A DNA stretch of 64,000 nucleotides. It comes from an uncultured Duncaniella sp. (GTDB lineage Bacteria > Bacteroidota > Bacteroidia > Bacteroidales > Muribaculaceae). Below are positions 1-8,674 of this stretch, in pieces. The DNA is taken from NCBI GenBank assembly GCA_910576785.1, contig CAJTJG010000018.1, positions 5,121-69,120 on the forward strand, given 5' to 3'. Both the position numbers and the translations under genes were made by a program. The notes under the pieces were generated by a model that had not been told where the DNA came from, searched no databases, and saw only the letters and a program-made list of their open reading frames with translations. How positions within the stretch are numbered: the first letter of the stretch is position 1; every line of letters begins with the position of its first letter.

Positions 1-81
1 GGCCTCCGCAGGGGAGAGTGTGCGGCTCCATGCCGGCATAGCGGCGGCAATGAGAGCCAGTGTGATGATGGATTTTTTCAT
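1..81 (-). CDS. Secreted protein of unknown function, N-terminal fragment
   Basis: Only the first 27 codons lie in the window; the gene runs off the left edge. They read as a signal peptide: MKKS, a hydrophobic core ITLALIAAAM, then PAWS before RTLSPAEA, so the product is probably exported. The start lies only 15 bases downstream of the GH97 stop codon with no promoter motif between, so it is probably co-transcribed with that gene. An RTLSPAEA-like start of the mature protein is seen in several Bacteroidales secreted proteins, including C10-type peptidases, but 27 residues cannot assign a family. Confidence 0.6.
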   Translation of the reverse strand, partial: MKKSIITLALIAAAMPAWSRTLSPAEA

Positions 82-96
82 TTCTATTCTTAGAGG

Positions 97-2268
97 TTAT
101 TTCTCAATTGGTTTGATCGATATCGCATAGCCACCTCCTGCCAGCGCATGGAGTTTCAGGCGCGACTTCGATGTCACTTTCTTGTTCGTTATCGTATATC
201 GTGTCTGGCCATCCACGGTGTTGGCATCGGGGGCCTCGGCATAGATCGTAGCTTCGTATTTGCGGCCCGGATCAAGGAATCCGAGGGTGATCTCGCTGTC
301 ACGGTCGGCGGTTCCGGCCGTCGAGCCGACATACCATTCGTCGGAATTCTTGTCCTTGCGCGCTATGGTGACATATTCCATAGGCTCGGCCTCGAGATAC
401 ACCGAACGTTCCCACTCCACAGGCACGTCCTTGATGAACTGAAATGCATCCATGTGCTTCTCGTAGTGCTCGGGGAGGTCTGCAGCCATCTGGAGCGGTG
501 AGTACATGGTCACATACAGGGCCAGCTGGCCGGGTATGGTCGATGCTATCCTGGAGTTGTTGTGAGGTGTGAATGTGGAGAGATCGAACTCGAATATGCC
601 GGGAGTATAGTCCATCGGGCCACCCTGCAGACGTGTGAACGGAAGTATCGAGGTATGCCATTTGTCATTGCCGCCCATGGCCTGATATTCAGTGCCTCTG
701 GCGCTCTCGTTGCCTATCAGGTTGGGGTATGTGCGGGCCAGACCCGTAGGGCGCGAGGCCTCGTGGGCGTTGACCATGATCTTATGGTCGGCGGCAGTCT
801 TCACGGCATGGAGATAATGATTGTTGAGCCACTGCGAGTAGTGATACTCGCCGCGGGGCATGACATTGCCCACATAGCCGCTCTTCACGGCATTATATCC
901 GTTCTCCTCCATCAGGCGGTATGCCTTCTCGAGGTGGCGCTCATAGTTGCGCACCGCGCCCGAAGTCTCGTGATGCATCATCAGCTTCACGCCCTTGGAG
1001 TGAGCGTAGTCGTTGAGGTACTTGAAGTCAAAGTCGGGATAGGGTGTGACGAAGTCGAACACATAGTCCTTCGACATGCCGAACCAATCCTCCCAGCCTT
1101 CGTTCCAACCCTCCACGAGCACCTGGTCGAATCCATGCTCGGCGGCGAAGTCGATATAACGCTTCACATTGGCGGTGTTGGCGCTGTGGCGTCCGTTGGG
1201 TTTGGTTCTGGTGTAGTCGGTCTCGCCGAGCTTCACGGAATAGACATCATCGGTATAGTTCCATGTACCGGCACCGGATATCATCTCCCACCATACGCCT
1301 ATATATTTCACAGGCTTGATCCACGATGTGTCCTCTATTTTAGAAGGCTCGTTGAGGTTGTAAATGATTCTCGATGCCAGGATCTCGCGGGGATCGTCGG
1401 TGATGATCACCGAGCGCCACGGGGTCACCTGCGGAGTCTGCATATATCCCTTGCGTCCCTGGTTGTCGGGGGTGAGCCATGAGCGGAATGTCATGGTGGT
1501 GTCGTTGAGGTTCAGGTGCATTGTGGGGTAGTCCACCGTGGCGGCCTCGTGGATATTGAGATAGATCCCGTCGTCCGTCTTGAGCTGCAGGGCTGTCTGC
1601 ACGCCCGTAGGCGAGAACGGTGTGGTGGAGGCATTGTCGGGATTGATCTTGGATGGAAACAAGCTGCGTATCTCGCTGAGACGCGACTTGGTGTAGTTGT
1701 ATTCCTGAGTGTCATAATCGCCGGGTATCCAATAGGCCCAGTGGTCGCCGGTCATGGCAAACTCGCTCAGCTCCTCATCTATGACGAAATAGTTCAGGTT
1801 GGGCTGACCGGGAAATTCGTATCTGAACGCCACGCCGTCGTCGAAAGCCCTGAACGTGATGTTTACCGTCCTGTCAAAGGCCGGCTGGCGCAGGGCCACG
1901 GTCATCTGGTTGTAATTGTTGCGGATCTCGGTCTCCTCGCCCCATACAGGCTGCCATATCTCGTCGGTCGACGAGCGGTCTATGCCCGAGAGCTCAAATC
2001 CGTCATGCAGCGACAGAGCGTCGGCCGCCGACTTCTTGCCCTGATGGTCAAAACTGTTACGTCCGTTCTCGCTGTAGAGCTGCAGGCCCAGACGCGAGGG
2101 GGCAATGACCTCCTTGCCCTTGAAGTCGACATAGTAAGTAGGGACACCGTCCTTCACATCAAACGTCAGACGGATATCGCCGTCAGGTGAGGTGAGAACC
2201 TCCGAGGCCCCCACAGTCATTCCCGCGGCAGTGAAAAGTGCGGAAGTAAGTAAAATCTCTCTTAACAT
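97..2268 (-). CDS. Glycoside hydrolase family 97 (SusB-like alpha-glucosidase)
   Basis: 723 aa with an N-terminal signal peptide, so a periplasmic or exported glycosidase acting on alpha-glucosides or alpha-galactosides. It has the GH97 architecture: an N-terminal beta-sandwich (about residues 25-300), a central catalytic barrel and a C-terminal all-beta domain. Glutamates in HHETSG (about 433), NAHEASRPTG (about 500) and GNESARGTEY (about 524) match the spacing of the calcium and catalytic glutamates of SusB, which suggests the inverting alpha-glucosidase subgroup. No SusC/SusD pair is adjacent, so it is not in a classical Sus locus here. A TATCTTTG -7 element lies 33 bases upstream. Family assignment is firm; the sugar specificity is inferred. 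Confidence 0.93.
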   Translation of the reverse strand: MLREILLTSALFTAAGMTVGASEVLTSPDGDIRLTFDVKDGVPTYYVDFKGKEVIAPSRLGLQLYSENGRNSFDHQGKKSAADALSLHDGFELSGIDRSSTDEIWQPVWGEETEIRNNYNQMTVALRQPAFDRTVNITFRAFDDGVAFRYEFPGQPNLNYFVIDEELSEFAMTGDHWAYWIPGDYDTQEYNYTKSRLSEIRSLFPSKINPDNASTTPFSPTGVQTALQLKTDDGIYLNIHEAATVDYPTMHLNLNDTTMTFRSWLTPDNQGRKGYMQTPQVTPWRSVIITDDPREILASRIIYNLNEPSKIEDTSWIKPVKYIGVWWEMISGAGTWNYTDDVYSVKLGETDYTRTKPNGRHSANTANVKRYIDFAAEHGFDQVLVEGWNEGWEDWFGMSKDYVFDFVTPYPDFDFKYLNDYAHSKGVKLMMHHETSGAVRNYERHLEKAYRLMEENGYNAVKSGYVGNVMPRGEYHYSQWLNNHYLHAVKTAADHKIMVNAHEASRPTGLARTYPNLIGNESARGTEYQAMGGNDKWHTSILPFTRLQGGPMDYTPGIFEFDLSTFTPHNNSRIASTIPGQLALYVTMYSPLQMAADLPEHYEKHMDAFQFIKDVPVEWERSVYLEAEPMEYVTIARKDKNSDEWYVGSTAGTADRDSEITLGFLDPGRKYEATIYAEAPDANTVDGQTRYTITNKKVTSKSRLKLHALAGGGYAISIKPIEK

Positions 2269-2301
2269 ATCATCGTTACATTAAAATGCACGGTTAGCTC
2301 G

Positions 2302-2309
2302 CAAAGATA
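2302..2309 (-). promoter_or_regulatory. -7 promoter element for the GH97 gene
   Basis: TATCTTTG on the minus strand fits the Bacteroidetes TAnnTTTG consensus. It lies 33 bases before the GH97 start codon, giving a leader of about 27 nt. No clear TTTG -33 box is seen; a 10-bp palindrome, ATGATATCAT (2324-2333), occupies that region. Confidence 0.55.
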
Positions 2310-2409
2310 ATAAAAATTTGCCAATGATATCATCATTTTGCTATTTTTAAGAGCCTTTTCATGAGTACCGTAGCCACTTGTGTCATTGAGATATGAAAAA
2401 CCTATATAA

Positions 2410-2497
2410 CAACAAAAAGGAACTGCTTCACGCAGCTCCTTTTCATGAGTTTCCAATAGGTACAATTTCTAAGGTAAAAAAGATTGTTTTAGGTTCG
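2410..2497 (-). ncRNA. Candidate short terminated RNA
   Basis: A TACCTTTG -7-like element (2510-2503) is followed, reading on the minus strand, by about 55 nt and then a hairpin with 8-bp arms and one mismatch (GGAGCTGC / GCAGTTCC, 2443-2414) ending in five T residues. This fits a small transcript of roughly 85 nt lying between lpxH and the GH97 gene. It could equally be just the terminator of the polA-lpxH unit preceded by a chance promoter match. The 13-base string ACTCATGAAAAGG occurs here and again at 2354-2366. Confidence 0.35.
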
Positions 2498-2510
2498 TGA
2501 TGCAAAGGTA

Positions 2511-2692
2511 GGCTAAGTTTTCGGGATGAAAAAATAAAAACATATGTTATCCAACATAATTTTATTACCCTAAACTTTGCAATTTTTGCATTTTTGCAAT
2601 ATAACTCACTGATTGACAGCTTTATGTATAAAATACATTAAGCCCTCCTTAAATAGTTAAAATACGTTAAATTACTAAGTGGAGGCTATGAA
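2511..2692. other. AT-rich intergenic stretch downstream of lpxH
   Basis: This is part of the roughly 420-bp gap between lpxH and the GH97 gene. It is much more AT-rich than the genes around it and carries several TTTTTGCA-type short repeats (about 2578-2600). No coding sequence or strong hairpin is seen in this part. Confidence 0.5.
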
Positions 2693-3442
2693 TTATTGAT
2701 CATAGGTGAGCAATTTGAGCTCCTTGCCGTCCCATACGGCATAGGAAAAATGACTTATCCAGTCGCCGGCCACCACTACTCTCGCACCATCTTCGAGTGT
2801 GCGGTCGAGCATTGTGTGATGATGGCCGAATATGAAATAATCCACATGCGGCGATGCCGTGAGATTGTATTCGCGGGCAAACTCTACAAGCGACTCTCCG
2901 GCTCCCGAGGCGGGGACATAACCGCCTCGCTTGCGCGAATGCGAGCTCCAGGCATGGGCAAACCCTACGGTCCACCGCGGATGGATAGCCGCGAACATCA
3001 CCTGCGCCGGACGGCACCTGAACAGACGCCGGAGCAGCCGGAACGAGCGCGGCAGCCGCCCTACGCCATCGCCATGCTCGAGGAAAAATGTCTTCCCACC
3101 CTCAAGGGTGACAGTCATGGCCCCGTCATGCACGCGCATGCCGATCTCACCGGGCAGATAGTCGAAGATCCAGATATCATGATTGCCTTTGAACCACACT
3201 ATCTCCACTCCGGCGTCGGCCAGCGATGCCAATGCTCCGAAAAAACGTGTGAACCCTCTGGGGACCACATCGCGGTACTCCCACCAATAGTCCAGTATGT
3301 CGCCGAGCAGAAAGAGCCTACGGGCGCGTGGAGCTATGCTGTGGAGGAAATCCACGATACGCTTCTCATGCGCGCGCGCGTCCGCTATATATCCTGCCCC
3401 GAGATGAAGGTCGCAGATGAAGTATGTGAGATCCCTGTCCAT
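2693..3442 (-). CDS. lpxH: UDP-2,3-diacylglucosamine diphosphatase (lipid A synthesis)
   Basis: 249 aa calcineurin-like metallophosphoesterase. The metal-binding motifs appear in order: CDLHLG (DxH, about residue 10), GDILDYW (GDxxD, about 47), GNHD (about 87), EHGDG and the C-terminal GHHH (about 206). This combination with a 240-250 aa length fits LpxH, which hydrolyses UDP-2,3-diacylglucosamine to lipid X and UMP on the cytoplasmic face of the inner membrane. It lies 18 bases downstream of the MIP18-like gene and is probably co-transcribed with it and polA. A general metallophosphoesterase is the main alternative. Confidence 0.85.
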   Translation of the reverse strand: MDRDLTYFICDLHLGAGYIADARAHEKRIVDFLHSIAPRARRLFLLGDILDYWWEYRDVVPRGFTRFFGALASLADAGVEIVWFKGNHDIWIFDYLPGEIGMRVHDGAMTVTLEGGKTFFLEHGDGVGRLPRSFRLLRRLFRCRPAQVMFAAIHPRWTVGFAHAWSSHSRKRGGYVPASGAGESLVEFAREYNLTASPHVDYFIFGHHHTMLDRTLEDGARVVVAGDWISHFSYAVWDGKELKLLTYDQ

Positions 3443-3460
3443 TCTTCCTTCGGTGTGACA

Positions 3461-3781
3461 TCAGAGAAAGCCGAGGTCGAGCTTGGCCTCCTCTGTCATC
3501 ATATCCTTGGTCCACTCGGGCTCGAACACTATCCTTATGTCTACGCTCTTGATCCCTTCGATGCTCTCGAGCTTTATACGGGCGTCGTCGACAAGGAAGT
3601 CGGCCGCAGGACAATTGGGTGCCGTCAGCGTCATGTCGATGTGCAGATTTCCGTCGTCATCAAGATCAATGGCATAGATAAGACCGAGGTTGTATATGTC
3701 CACAGGTATCTCGGGATCATATACAGTCTTGAGCATGGTGACGATCTTCTCCTCTATCTTCAGCTTCTCTTCAGGGGTCAT
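3461..3781 (-). CDS. MIP18/SufT-like Fe-S cluster assembly factor (DUF59)
   Basis: 106 aa, the normal size for a stand-alone MIP18 (DUF59) domain. It carries the hallmark YDPEIPVDIYNLGLIY segment (about 21-36) and LTAPNCPAADFL (about 52-63), whose cysteine lies in the proposed cluster or metal contact. Family members help mature [4Fe-4S] proteins in the SUF pathway. It sits between polA (57-base gap) and lpxH (18-base gap) on the same strand with no promoter motif in either gap, so it is likely read through from polA. No other suf genes are in the window. Confidence 0.85.
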   Translation of the reverse strand: MTPEEKLKIEEKIVTMLKTVYDPEIPVDIYNLGLIYAIDLDDDGNLHIDMTLTAPNCPAADFLVDDARIKLESIEGIKSVDIRIVFEPEWTKDMMTEEAKLDLGFL

Positions 3782-3838
3782 AAGAATTCAAGTTTCAAAA
3801 AAAGTTTGTCAATACGAGTAGTCTAACTCAAAATCATG

Positions 3839-6589
3839 TCAATGCGCCTCCAGCCAGTTGGCAGCCACACCAGCGGCCACCTCGAGAGGCACGGCACCAC
3901 GGTAGGCACCCTCCATACCCTCGGTGACCACCCGCAGGAGCGTCTCGCGCTCGTCGGGCACCACATTGAACACCAACTCGTCGTGGACCTGCATTATCAT
4001 ACGCGACCGCAGTCCCAGACGCTCCATCTCGCCGTGTATCCTCACCATGGCCACTTTAATTATATCAGCAGCCGTGCCCTGGATCGGGGCATTGACAGCA
4101 TTGCGCTCGGCATAACCACGCACCACGGCGTTGCGCGACGATATCTCAGGGAGATACCTGCGCCGTCCCATCCGCGTGATGGCATACCCTTTGTCGCGGG
4201 CGTCGTCGACAGCCTTCTCCAGGTATTCGCGTATGTGGGGATAGGTGGCGAAATACCCATCTATAAGTTTCTTGGCCTCAGCACGCGCTATGCCCAGACG
4301 CTCGGCCAATCCGAATGCGGATATGCCGTAGATGATGCCGAAGTTGGCGGTCTTGGCATGCCGGCGCTGATCGTCGGTCACCTCCTCCAGTGGCAGATGA
4401 TAGATCTTAGAAGCCGTGATACGGTGAATATCGTCGCCCGACAGGAAGCCCTCTATCATATCCTTGTCACCGCTCAGATCGGCTATGAGACGCAGCTCTA
4501 TCTGCGAGTAGTCCGCACTCATCATCACATCGCCCGGATCGGGGATGAACGCACGACGTATCTCGCGCCCGTCATCGGTCCTGATGGGGATGTTCTGCAG
4601 ATTGGGGTTGGTCGAGGATATGCGACCCGTCGACGTGACAGTCTGGTTGTAGGAGGTATGGATCTTGCCTGTACGCGGATTGATAAGCTCGGGGAGAGTG
4701 TCGAGATAGGTGGTGATAAGTTTTCTCAACCGCCGTATCTTCAATATCAGACTCACGAGGGGCACCTTGGCAGCATACTTCTCCAGCACCTGCTCGGTGG
4801 TGGAGTACGCCCCCTTGGCAGTACGCTTGGCCTTAGGGTCGATGGCCAGACGATCGAAGAGCACCATGCCCACCTGTGCGGGCGAGGCGATGTTGAACTC
4901 CCCTCCGGCCATCACATATGCCTCCTGCTCCATCGAGGCGAGGCGCTCCTTGAGGCGCGCCGACAGTTCGCGGAGCACTCCCGGGTCGATCCTCACGCCG
5001 GTCCATTCCATGGAGGCAAGCACACGGATCAACGGAAATTCCACCTCCTCCATGAGTGTTGTCATCGACCGCTCGGCCACCGCGGCGGCGAGCACCGGGC
5101 GCAACCGGCGGCTCAGATCGGCCTCGGCACAATAATATCCGCATGCCTCGGCCTCGGCAAGAGGACGCTTGGGATGCGCCGCGTGCGACTCCACATCGGC
5201 ATGCAGATAGGCCGACGCCACGAGGCTAAGTTCATGTTTCTTCTCGGGATCTATCAGGTAGTGGGCCACAGATGTGTCGAAATAACGTGCCTTGAATTCA
5301 ATCCCTGCATTTCTGAGCAGCAGCATGGCTCGCTTCACATCATGGCTCACCACTGTCGGCGCCCCGGCTGCGAAAAGCGGGGCCACAAGCGGAAGCGTCT
5401 CCTTTGTGAGCGGCATGTAGACAGCACTGCAGTCGGACACCGATATTGCCAGTCCGAGCAGGGGTGAGGACATGGCCTCATCGCCCACTGCATATACGCT
5501 CACGCCAACAGCATCGGCCTTCAGAGCCTCGACCACAGCTGCGCTGATCTCCTGAGGCGTGCTCACAGTGCTGTACTCATGAACCTCACATACCGATGGC
5601 ACTGTCGGCCCGGAATCGGCCTGCGGCATGTCAAACAGCGAGCCCATACCTCCATCGGCCACGGCAGGCTGCACCGCGACGTCGTCGACCGCAGCAACAG
5701 CGGCGGTGGCTGCCGCCCGCGACTTGAGACGACCTATGAGCGACTTGAAGTCAAGCTCGCCGAATATCCCGGTCAGCACCGCCACGTCGGGTTCCTTGCG
5801 TTCGAGCTGATCAGGATCAATATCCACGGGAACATCCCTGCATATCGTGGCGAGCCATTTGGACAGACGTATCTGGTCGGCATTCTCCACCACTTTTTTC
5901 TGGAGCGCACCTTTGAGCGATGCCGTGTTCTCGAGCAGATTCTCCACCGATCCGAACTCCTCTATGAGCTTGCGGGCTGTCTTCTCGCCCACACCGGGAC
6001 ATCCGGGAATATTGTCGGAGGCATCCCCTTCGAGAGCCAGCAGGTCGATGATCTGCTCGGGGCGGGATATGCCGTAGCGCTCGCACACCCTTGCGGTGTC
6101 CCTCACCTCGAAGCCCTCACCCTTCAGGGCAGGGCGGTACATGAAGACGTGGGGGCCCACGAGCTGACCGTAGTCCTTGTCGGGCGTCATCATATATGTA
6201 TCATAGCCCTTGGCGGCGGCGCGCGTGGCAAGGGTGCCTATCACATCGTCGGCCTCATATCCCTCCACCTCTATCACCGGTATGCGGTAAGCCTCGAGTA
6301 TACGCTTGATCCAGGGTATGGATGCCGTGATATCCTCCGGCTGCTTGTCGCGCTGAGCCTTGTAAGCCTCAAACCGTTCAGACCTGAACGTAGCTCCGTG
6401 AGGCGGGTCGAAACACACCGCAATATGCGTGGGATTCTCCTTGCGCAGCAAGTCGTCGAGAGTGTTCACAAACCCGAATATAGCCGACGTGTTGAACCCA
6501 CTACCCGAAAACCGCGGGGAGCGGATCAGCGCGTAGTACGCACGGTAGATCAGGGCATAGGCATCAAGCAGAAAGAGGCGCTTTTCCAT
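3839..6589 (-). CDS. polA: DNA polymerase I
   Basis: 916 aa from the ATG at 6589 (MEKRLFLLD); an in-frame upstream ATG at 6625 would add 12 unlikely residues. Domains: 5'-3' flap exonuclease (about 1-290, with EVEGYEADDVIGT), 3'-5' exonuclease-like domain (about 330-510), and polymerase domain (about 520-916) with the O-helix RRHAKTANFGIIYG, DYSQIELRL (motif A) and MQVHDELVF (motif C). The enzyme processes Okazaki fragments and repairs gaps. Oddity: the first proofreading motif (FDTET in other family members) is replaced by GVSVYAVGD, so the D-x-E metal ligands are missing and proofreading is probably lost, as in Taq polymerase. Confidence 0.96.
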   Translation of the reverse strand: MEKRLFLLDAYALIYRAYYALIRSPRFSGSGFNTSAIFGFVNTLDDLLRKENPTHIAVCFDPPHGATFRSERFEAYKAQRDKQPEDITASIPWIKRILEAYRIPVIEVEGYEADDVIGTLATRAAAKGYDTYMMTPDKDYGQLVGPHVFMYRPALKGEGFEVRDTARVCERYGISRPEQIIDLLALEGDASDNIPGCPGVGEKTARKLIEEFGSVENLLENTASLKGALQKKVVENADQIRLSKWLATICRDVPVDIDPDQLERKEPDVAVLTGIFGELDFKSLIGRLKSRAAATAAVAAVDDVAVQPAVADGGMGSLFDMPQADSGPTVPSVCEVHEYSTVSTPQEISAAVVEALKADAVGVSVYAVGDEAMSSPLLGLAISVSDCSAVYMPLTKETLPLVAPLFAAGAPTVVSHDVKRAMLLLRNAGIEFKARYFDTSVAHYLIDPEKKHELSLVASAYLHADVESHAAHPKRPLAEAEACGYYCAEADLSRRLRPVLAAAVAERSMTTLMEEVEFPLIRVLASMEWTGVRIDPGVLRELSARLKERLASMEQEAYVMAGGEFNIASPAQVGMVLFDRLAIDPKAKRTAKGAYSTTEQVLEKYAAKVPLVSLILKIRRLRKLITTYLDTLPELINPRTGKIHTSYNQTVTSTGRISSTNPNLQNIPIRTDDGREIRRAFIPDPGDVMMSADYSQIELRLIADLSGDKDMIEGFLSGDDIHRITASKIYHLPLEEVTDDQRRHAKTANFGIIYGISAFGLAERLGIARAEAKKLIDGYFATYPHIREYLEKAVDDARDKGYAITRMGRRRYLPEISSRNAVVRGYAERNAVNAPIQGTAADIIKVAMVRIHGEMERLGLRSRMIMQVHDELVFNVVPDERETLLRVVTEGMEGAYRGAVPLEVAAGVAANWLEAH

Positions 6590-6692
6590 ATTTCGTTTGT
6601 TTTTTAGGGGTATAAAGTTAGTCAAAAAACCTCACTCCCGAGCATTTTTCACTTAATTTTAGAAAAACGATAGTAAAGTGAGAGGAATTTTG

Positions 6693-6700
6693 TAAATTTG
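6693..6700 (+). promoter_or_regulatory. -7 promoter element for the polyprenyl synthase gene
   Basis: TAAATTTG, a match to TAnnTTTG, ends 11 bases before the ATG at 6712. The expected transcript start would leave a leader of only a few nucleotides. No good TTTG -33 box is seen. Confidence 0.6.
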
Positions 6701-6711
6701 CACCTCTGATT

Positions 6712-7686
6712 ATGACTTCTATCCAAGACATACGCCATCGCCTCGCACCTCGCCTCGAAGAGCTCAACGACCTCATAGCCGCCGAGCTCATGTCCGGCAA
6801 CGGGTTGATGAACAACGTGATCAGCGGCTATCTCGAGCATCGTGGCAAGCAGCTCCGCCCCATCATAGTGATGCTCGTCGCCGAGATGCTGGGCCATTCC
6901 GGCCCCAACGTCACAGACGCCGCCGCATCGGTCGAGATACTCCACAACGCGTCACTCATCCACGATGATGTCGTGGACAATTCCGACACACGCCACGGCC
7001 ATGACACGATCAATGCCATATGGGCCAACCATATCGCTGTCCTCGTGGGCGACTTCTTCGTATCGACATCCCTGCGCCTCGCCCTCCGCACCGGCGACAT
7101 GAGGGTGATCGGTGTCATAGCTTCGCTCGGACGCCTCCTCTCCGTAGGCGAGATGGATCAGATCTACAATGCCCGCGAGCACACCCTCACCGAGGACGCG
7201 TACTTTGAAGTCATATCCCACAAGACAGCCTCACTCTTCGAGGCCTGCGTAGAGATGGGGTGCTACTGTGCCGGTGTCGACGACGACCGCCTCAGACGTC
7301 TGCGCGAGTTCGCACGCCTGCTCGGACTGTGCTTCCAGATCAAGGATGATCTCTTCGACTACTCCGGCTCGGACAAGATAGGCAAACCCACCGGCAACGA
7401 TCTGCGCGAGGGCAAGATCACCCTGCCACTCATCCACGCACTCTCGGCCTCCACACACCCCGACCGCGAGAACATGCTCGAGCTATCACGCCGCGGCTCG
7501 CTCTCCGACAGCGAGATCGCCACCCTGATAGCCTTTGCCCACGATGCCGGAGGCATGGACTATGCCCTCGGGCGTCTCAACGAGCTCCACGCCCGGGCCA
7601 TAGCCATACTCGACACATTCCCGCCATCCGAGGCCTCGGCATCGCTGCGCGCGCTCGCCGATTATGTCATAGACCGCGACAACTGA
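6712..7686 (+). CDS. ispB: Trans-polyprenyl diphosphate synthase
   Basis: 324 aa, the standard length for long-chain (octaprenyl-like) diphosphate synthases. The first Asp-rich motif is HDDVVDNSDTRHG (about 83-95) and the second is IKDDLFDYSG (about 210-219), followed by GNDLREGKITLPLI. It condenses isopentenyl diphosphate onto an allylic primer to build the side chain of menaquinone. Residues a few positions before the first motif (SLIH) are small, consistent with a long product, but chain length cannot be read with certainty. It is monocistronic; its 3' end overlaps the convergent phage-derived gene by 20 bp. Confidence 0.92.
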   Translation: MTSIQDIRHRLAPRLEELNDLIAAELMSGNGLMNNVISGYLEHRGKQLRPIIVMLVAEMLGHSGPNVTDAAASVEILHNASLIHDDVVDNSDTRHGHDTINAIWANHIAVLVGDFFVSTSLRLALRTGDMRVIGVIASLGRLLSVGEMDQIYNAREHTLTEDAYFEVISHKTASLFEACVEMGCYCAGVDDDRLRRLREFARLLGLCFQIKDDLFDYSGSDKIGKPTGNDLREGKITLPLIHALSASTHPDRENMLELSRRGSLSDSEIATLIAFAHDAGGMDYALGRLNELHARAIAILDTFPPSEASASLRALADYVIDRDN

Positions 7687-8170
7687 CAAACGGCCGCTCC
7701 ATGCAGCCGAGCATGCCGCGCACCTTCTCCACACCCCCTGCCGACAGCGATCCATAAACCGCCGATCTGACCGTATCGCCACCAGCGAGGGCATGATTGG
7801 CTATCACGCGCATCCCCAGGGCATTCTCAAGGTTGCGCCGCACCACTCCGCCGCTCCCTTCAGGAAGCATATCGTCGGCCACCTCGAACTCAAGCAGCAG
7901 GGCGCTCTCTCCCTCCTCATGTCCCGGGCCATCCATGCCCGTCTCATTGTCAAGGTTGCACCATTTCACCGCCGGGAGAATCTCGAGCAGCATCTCGGCA
8001 AAGGCATTTTTCACCATCAGCATCACCGGCCCTATGGCGCTGCGCGACAGCAGCGGTTCGAACAGCAGACGCACATCCTCCGTCTCAGCCGTCACAGTCT
8101 CCAAAGCCGCCGTGGCATGGACAGTGTCCAATATCACATCTGTAGATAAAGAGATTGTCATAATACCCAT
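7667..8170 (-). CDS. Conserved protein of phage-derived block, unknown function
   Basis: 167 aa with no family I can recognise; no signal peptide or membrane segment. It begins MGIMTISLSTDVILDTVHATAAL, and an internal ATG at 8161 is an alternative start. It is the last gene of a minus-strand block that includes a portal protein, with only 7 bases between it and the 137-aa gene before it, so it is probably translated with that gene. Its stop lies inside the 3' end of the convergent polyprenyl synthase gene (20-bp overlap). Base composition matches its neighbours, so there is no sign of recent arrival. Confidence 0.65.
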   Translation of the reverse strand: MGIMTISLSTDVILDTVHATAALETVTAETEDVRLLFEPLLSRSAIGPVMLMVKNAFAEMLLEILPAVKWCNLDNETGMDGPGHEEGESALLLEFEVADDMLPEGSGGVVRRNLENALGMRVIANHALAGGDTVRSAVYGSLSAGGVEKVRGMLGCMERPFVSCRGL

Positions 8171-8177
8171 TTTTATT

Positions 8178-8591
8178 TCAAGCGTGTTTCAACATCAGGT
8201 TGCTCAGGCTCTCGGCGCGCAGCGACTGGACGAGCCTCAGAGCCGTAGAGGGGGATATGAAAAACTGCGACGCGCTCTCACCCGCCAGCACATTGGCCAG
8301 AGCCTCGGGCATACGGCACCGGTGGCGCGTCTCATACAGGCGCGTCTTTATGTTCAGCTCCTCCCACATCAGCCTGCGGCGGTCCCTGCGCAGCTCCAAC
8401 CGCCCGTGACGCAGCACCCTGAGCATACGCAGGGCATATTCGTAAGTGCAGTAGTAGTGTGGTGCCGGACTCATGGCCGCCATCCGCGCCACTTCGGCCA
8501 GATCTATCCCGGTCTCGCGCGGCAGACTGTGGATTATCTCACGGCACGCTTTCATGAAATGGCGGTTTCTGGTCTCAATAAGTGTCATCAT
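8178..8591 (-). CDS. Small basic protein of phage-derived block
   Basis: 137 aa, rich in Arg, His and Leu (for example RHGRLELRRDRRRLMWEELN), predicted helical. The central PAPHYYCTYEYALRMLRVL resembles a conserved motif of small unknown proteins that I associate with Bacteroidetes prophage-like regions; that link comes from memory and is not proven here. It has its own TAAATTTG -7 element (8638-8645) and starts with tandem ATG codons at 8591 and 8588. It precedes the 167-aa gene by 7 bases. DNA binding or a structural packaging role are both possible. Confidence 0.6.
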   Translation of the reverse strand: MMTLIETRNRHFMKACREIIHSLPRETGIDLAEVARMAAMSPAPHYYCTYEYALRMLRVLRHGRLELRRDRRRLMWEELNIKTRLYETRHRCRMPEALANVLAGESASQFFISPSTALRLVQSLRAESLSNLMLKHA

Positions 8592-8637
8592 TGTGTTCGT
8601 TCTGTTTTTTGTTGTTGTTTTATCAATTTTACATTGG

Positions 8638-8645
8638 CAAATTTA
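8638..8645 (-). promoter_or_regulatory. -7 promoter element inside the phage-derived block
   Basis: TAAATTTG on the minus strand lies 46 bases before the ATG at 8591. It suggests the two small genes can be expressed independently of the interrupted portal gene upstream. No clear -33 box. Confidence 0.5.
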
Positions 8646-8674
8646 CAACTAAGCATGGGTTTAAAACACTCACA

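Noticed and set aside
562..1482. 306-codon reading frame antisense to the GH97 gene
   Set aside because: It lies wholly inside a gene with clear family motifs on the other strand; long antisense frames are common in this GC-rich, codon-biased sequence.
2324..2333. Palindrome ATGATATCAT, also at 42281-42290
   Set aside because: Two 10-bp copies near promoters could be a regulator site, but such a short AT-rich palindrome is expected by chance and the two genes are unrelated.
2262..2465. 67-codon frame upstream of the GH97 gene
   Set aside because: It spans the terminator hairpin and the GH97 promoter element, begins with a non-ATG codon, and shows no coding character.
3836..5467. 543-codon frame antisense to polA
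   Set aside because: It has no recognisable domain and is rich in His and Arg as expected for an antisense shadow of polA; no promoter motif precedes it.
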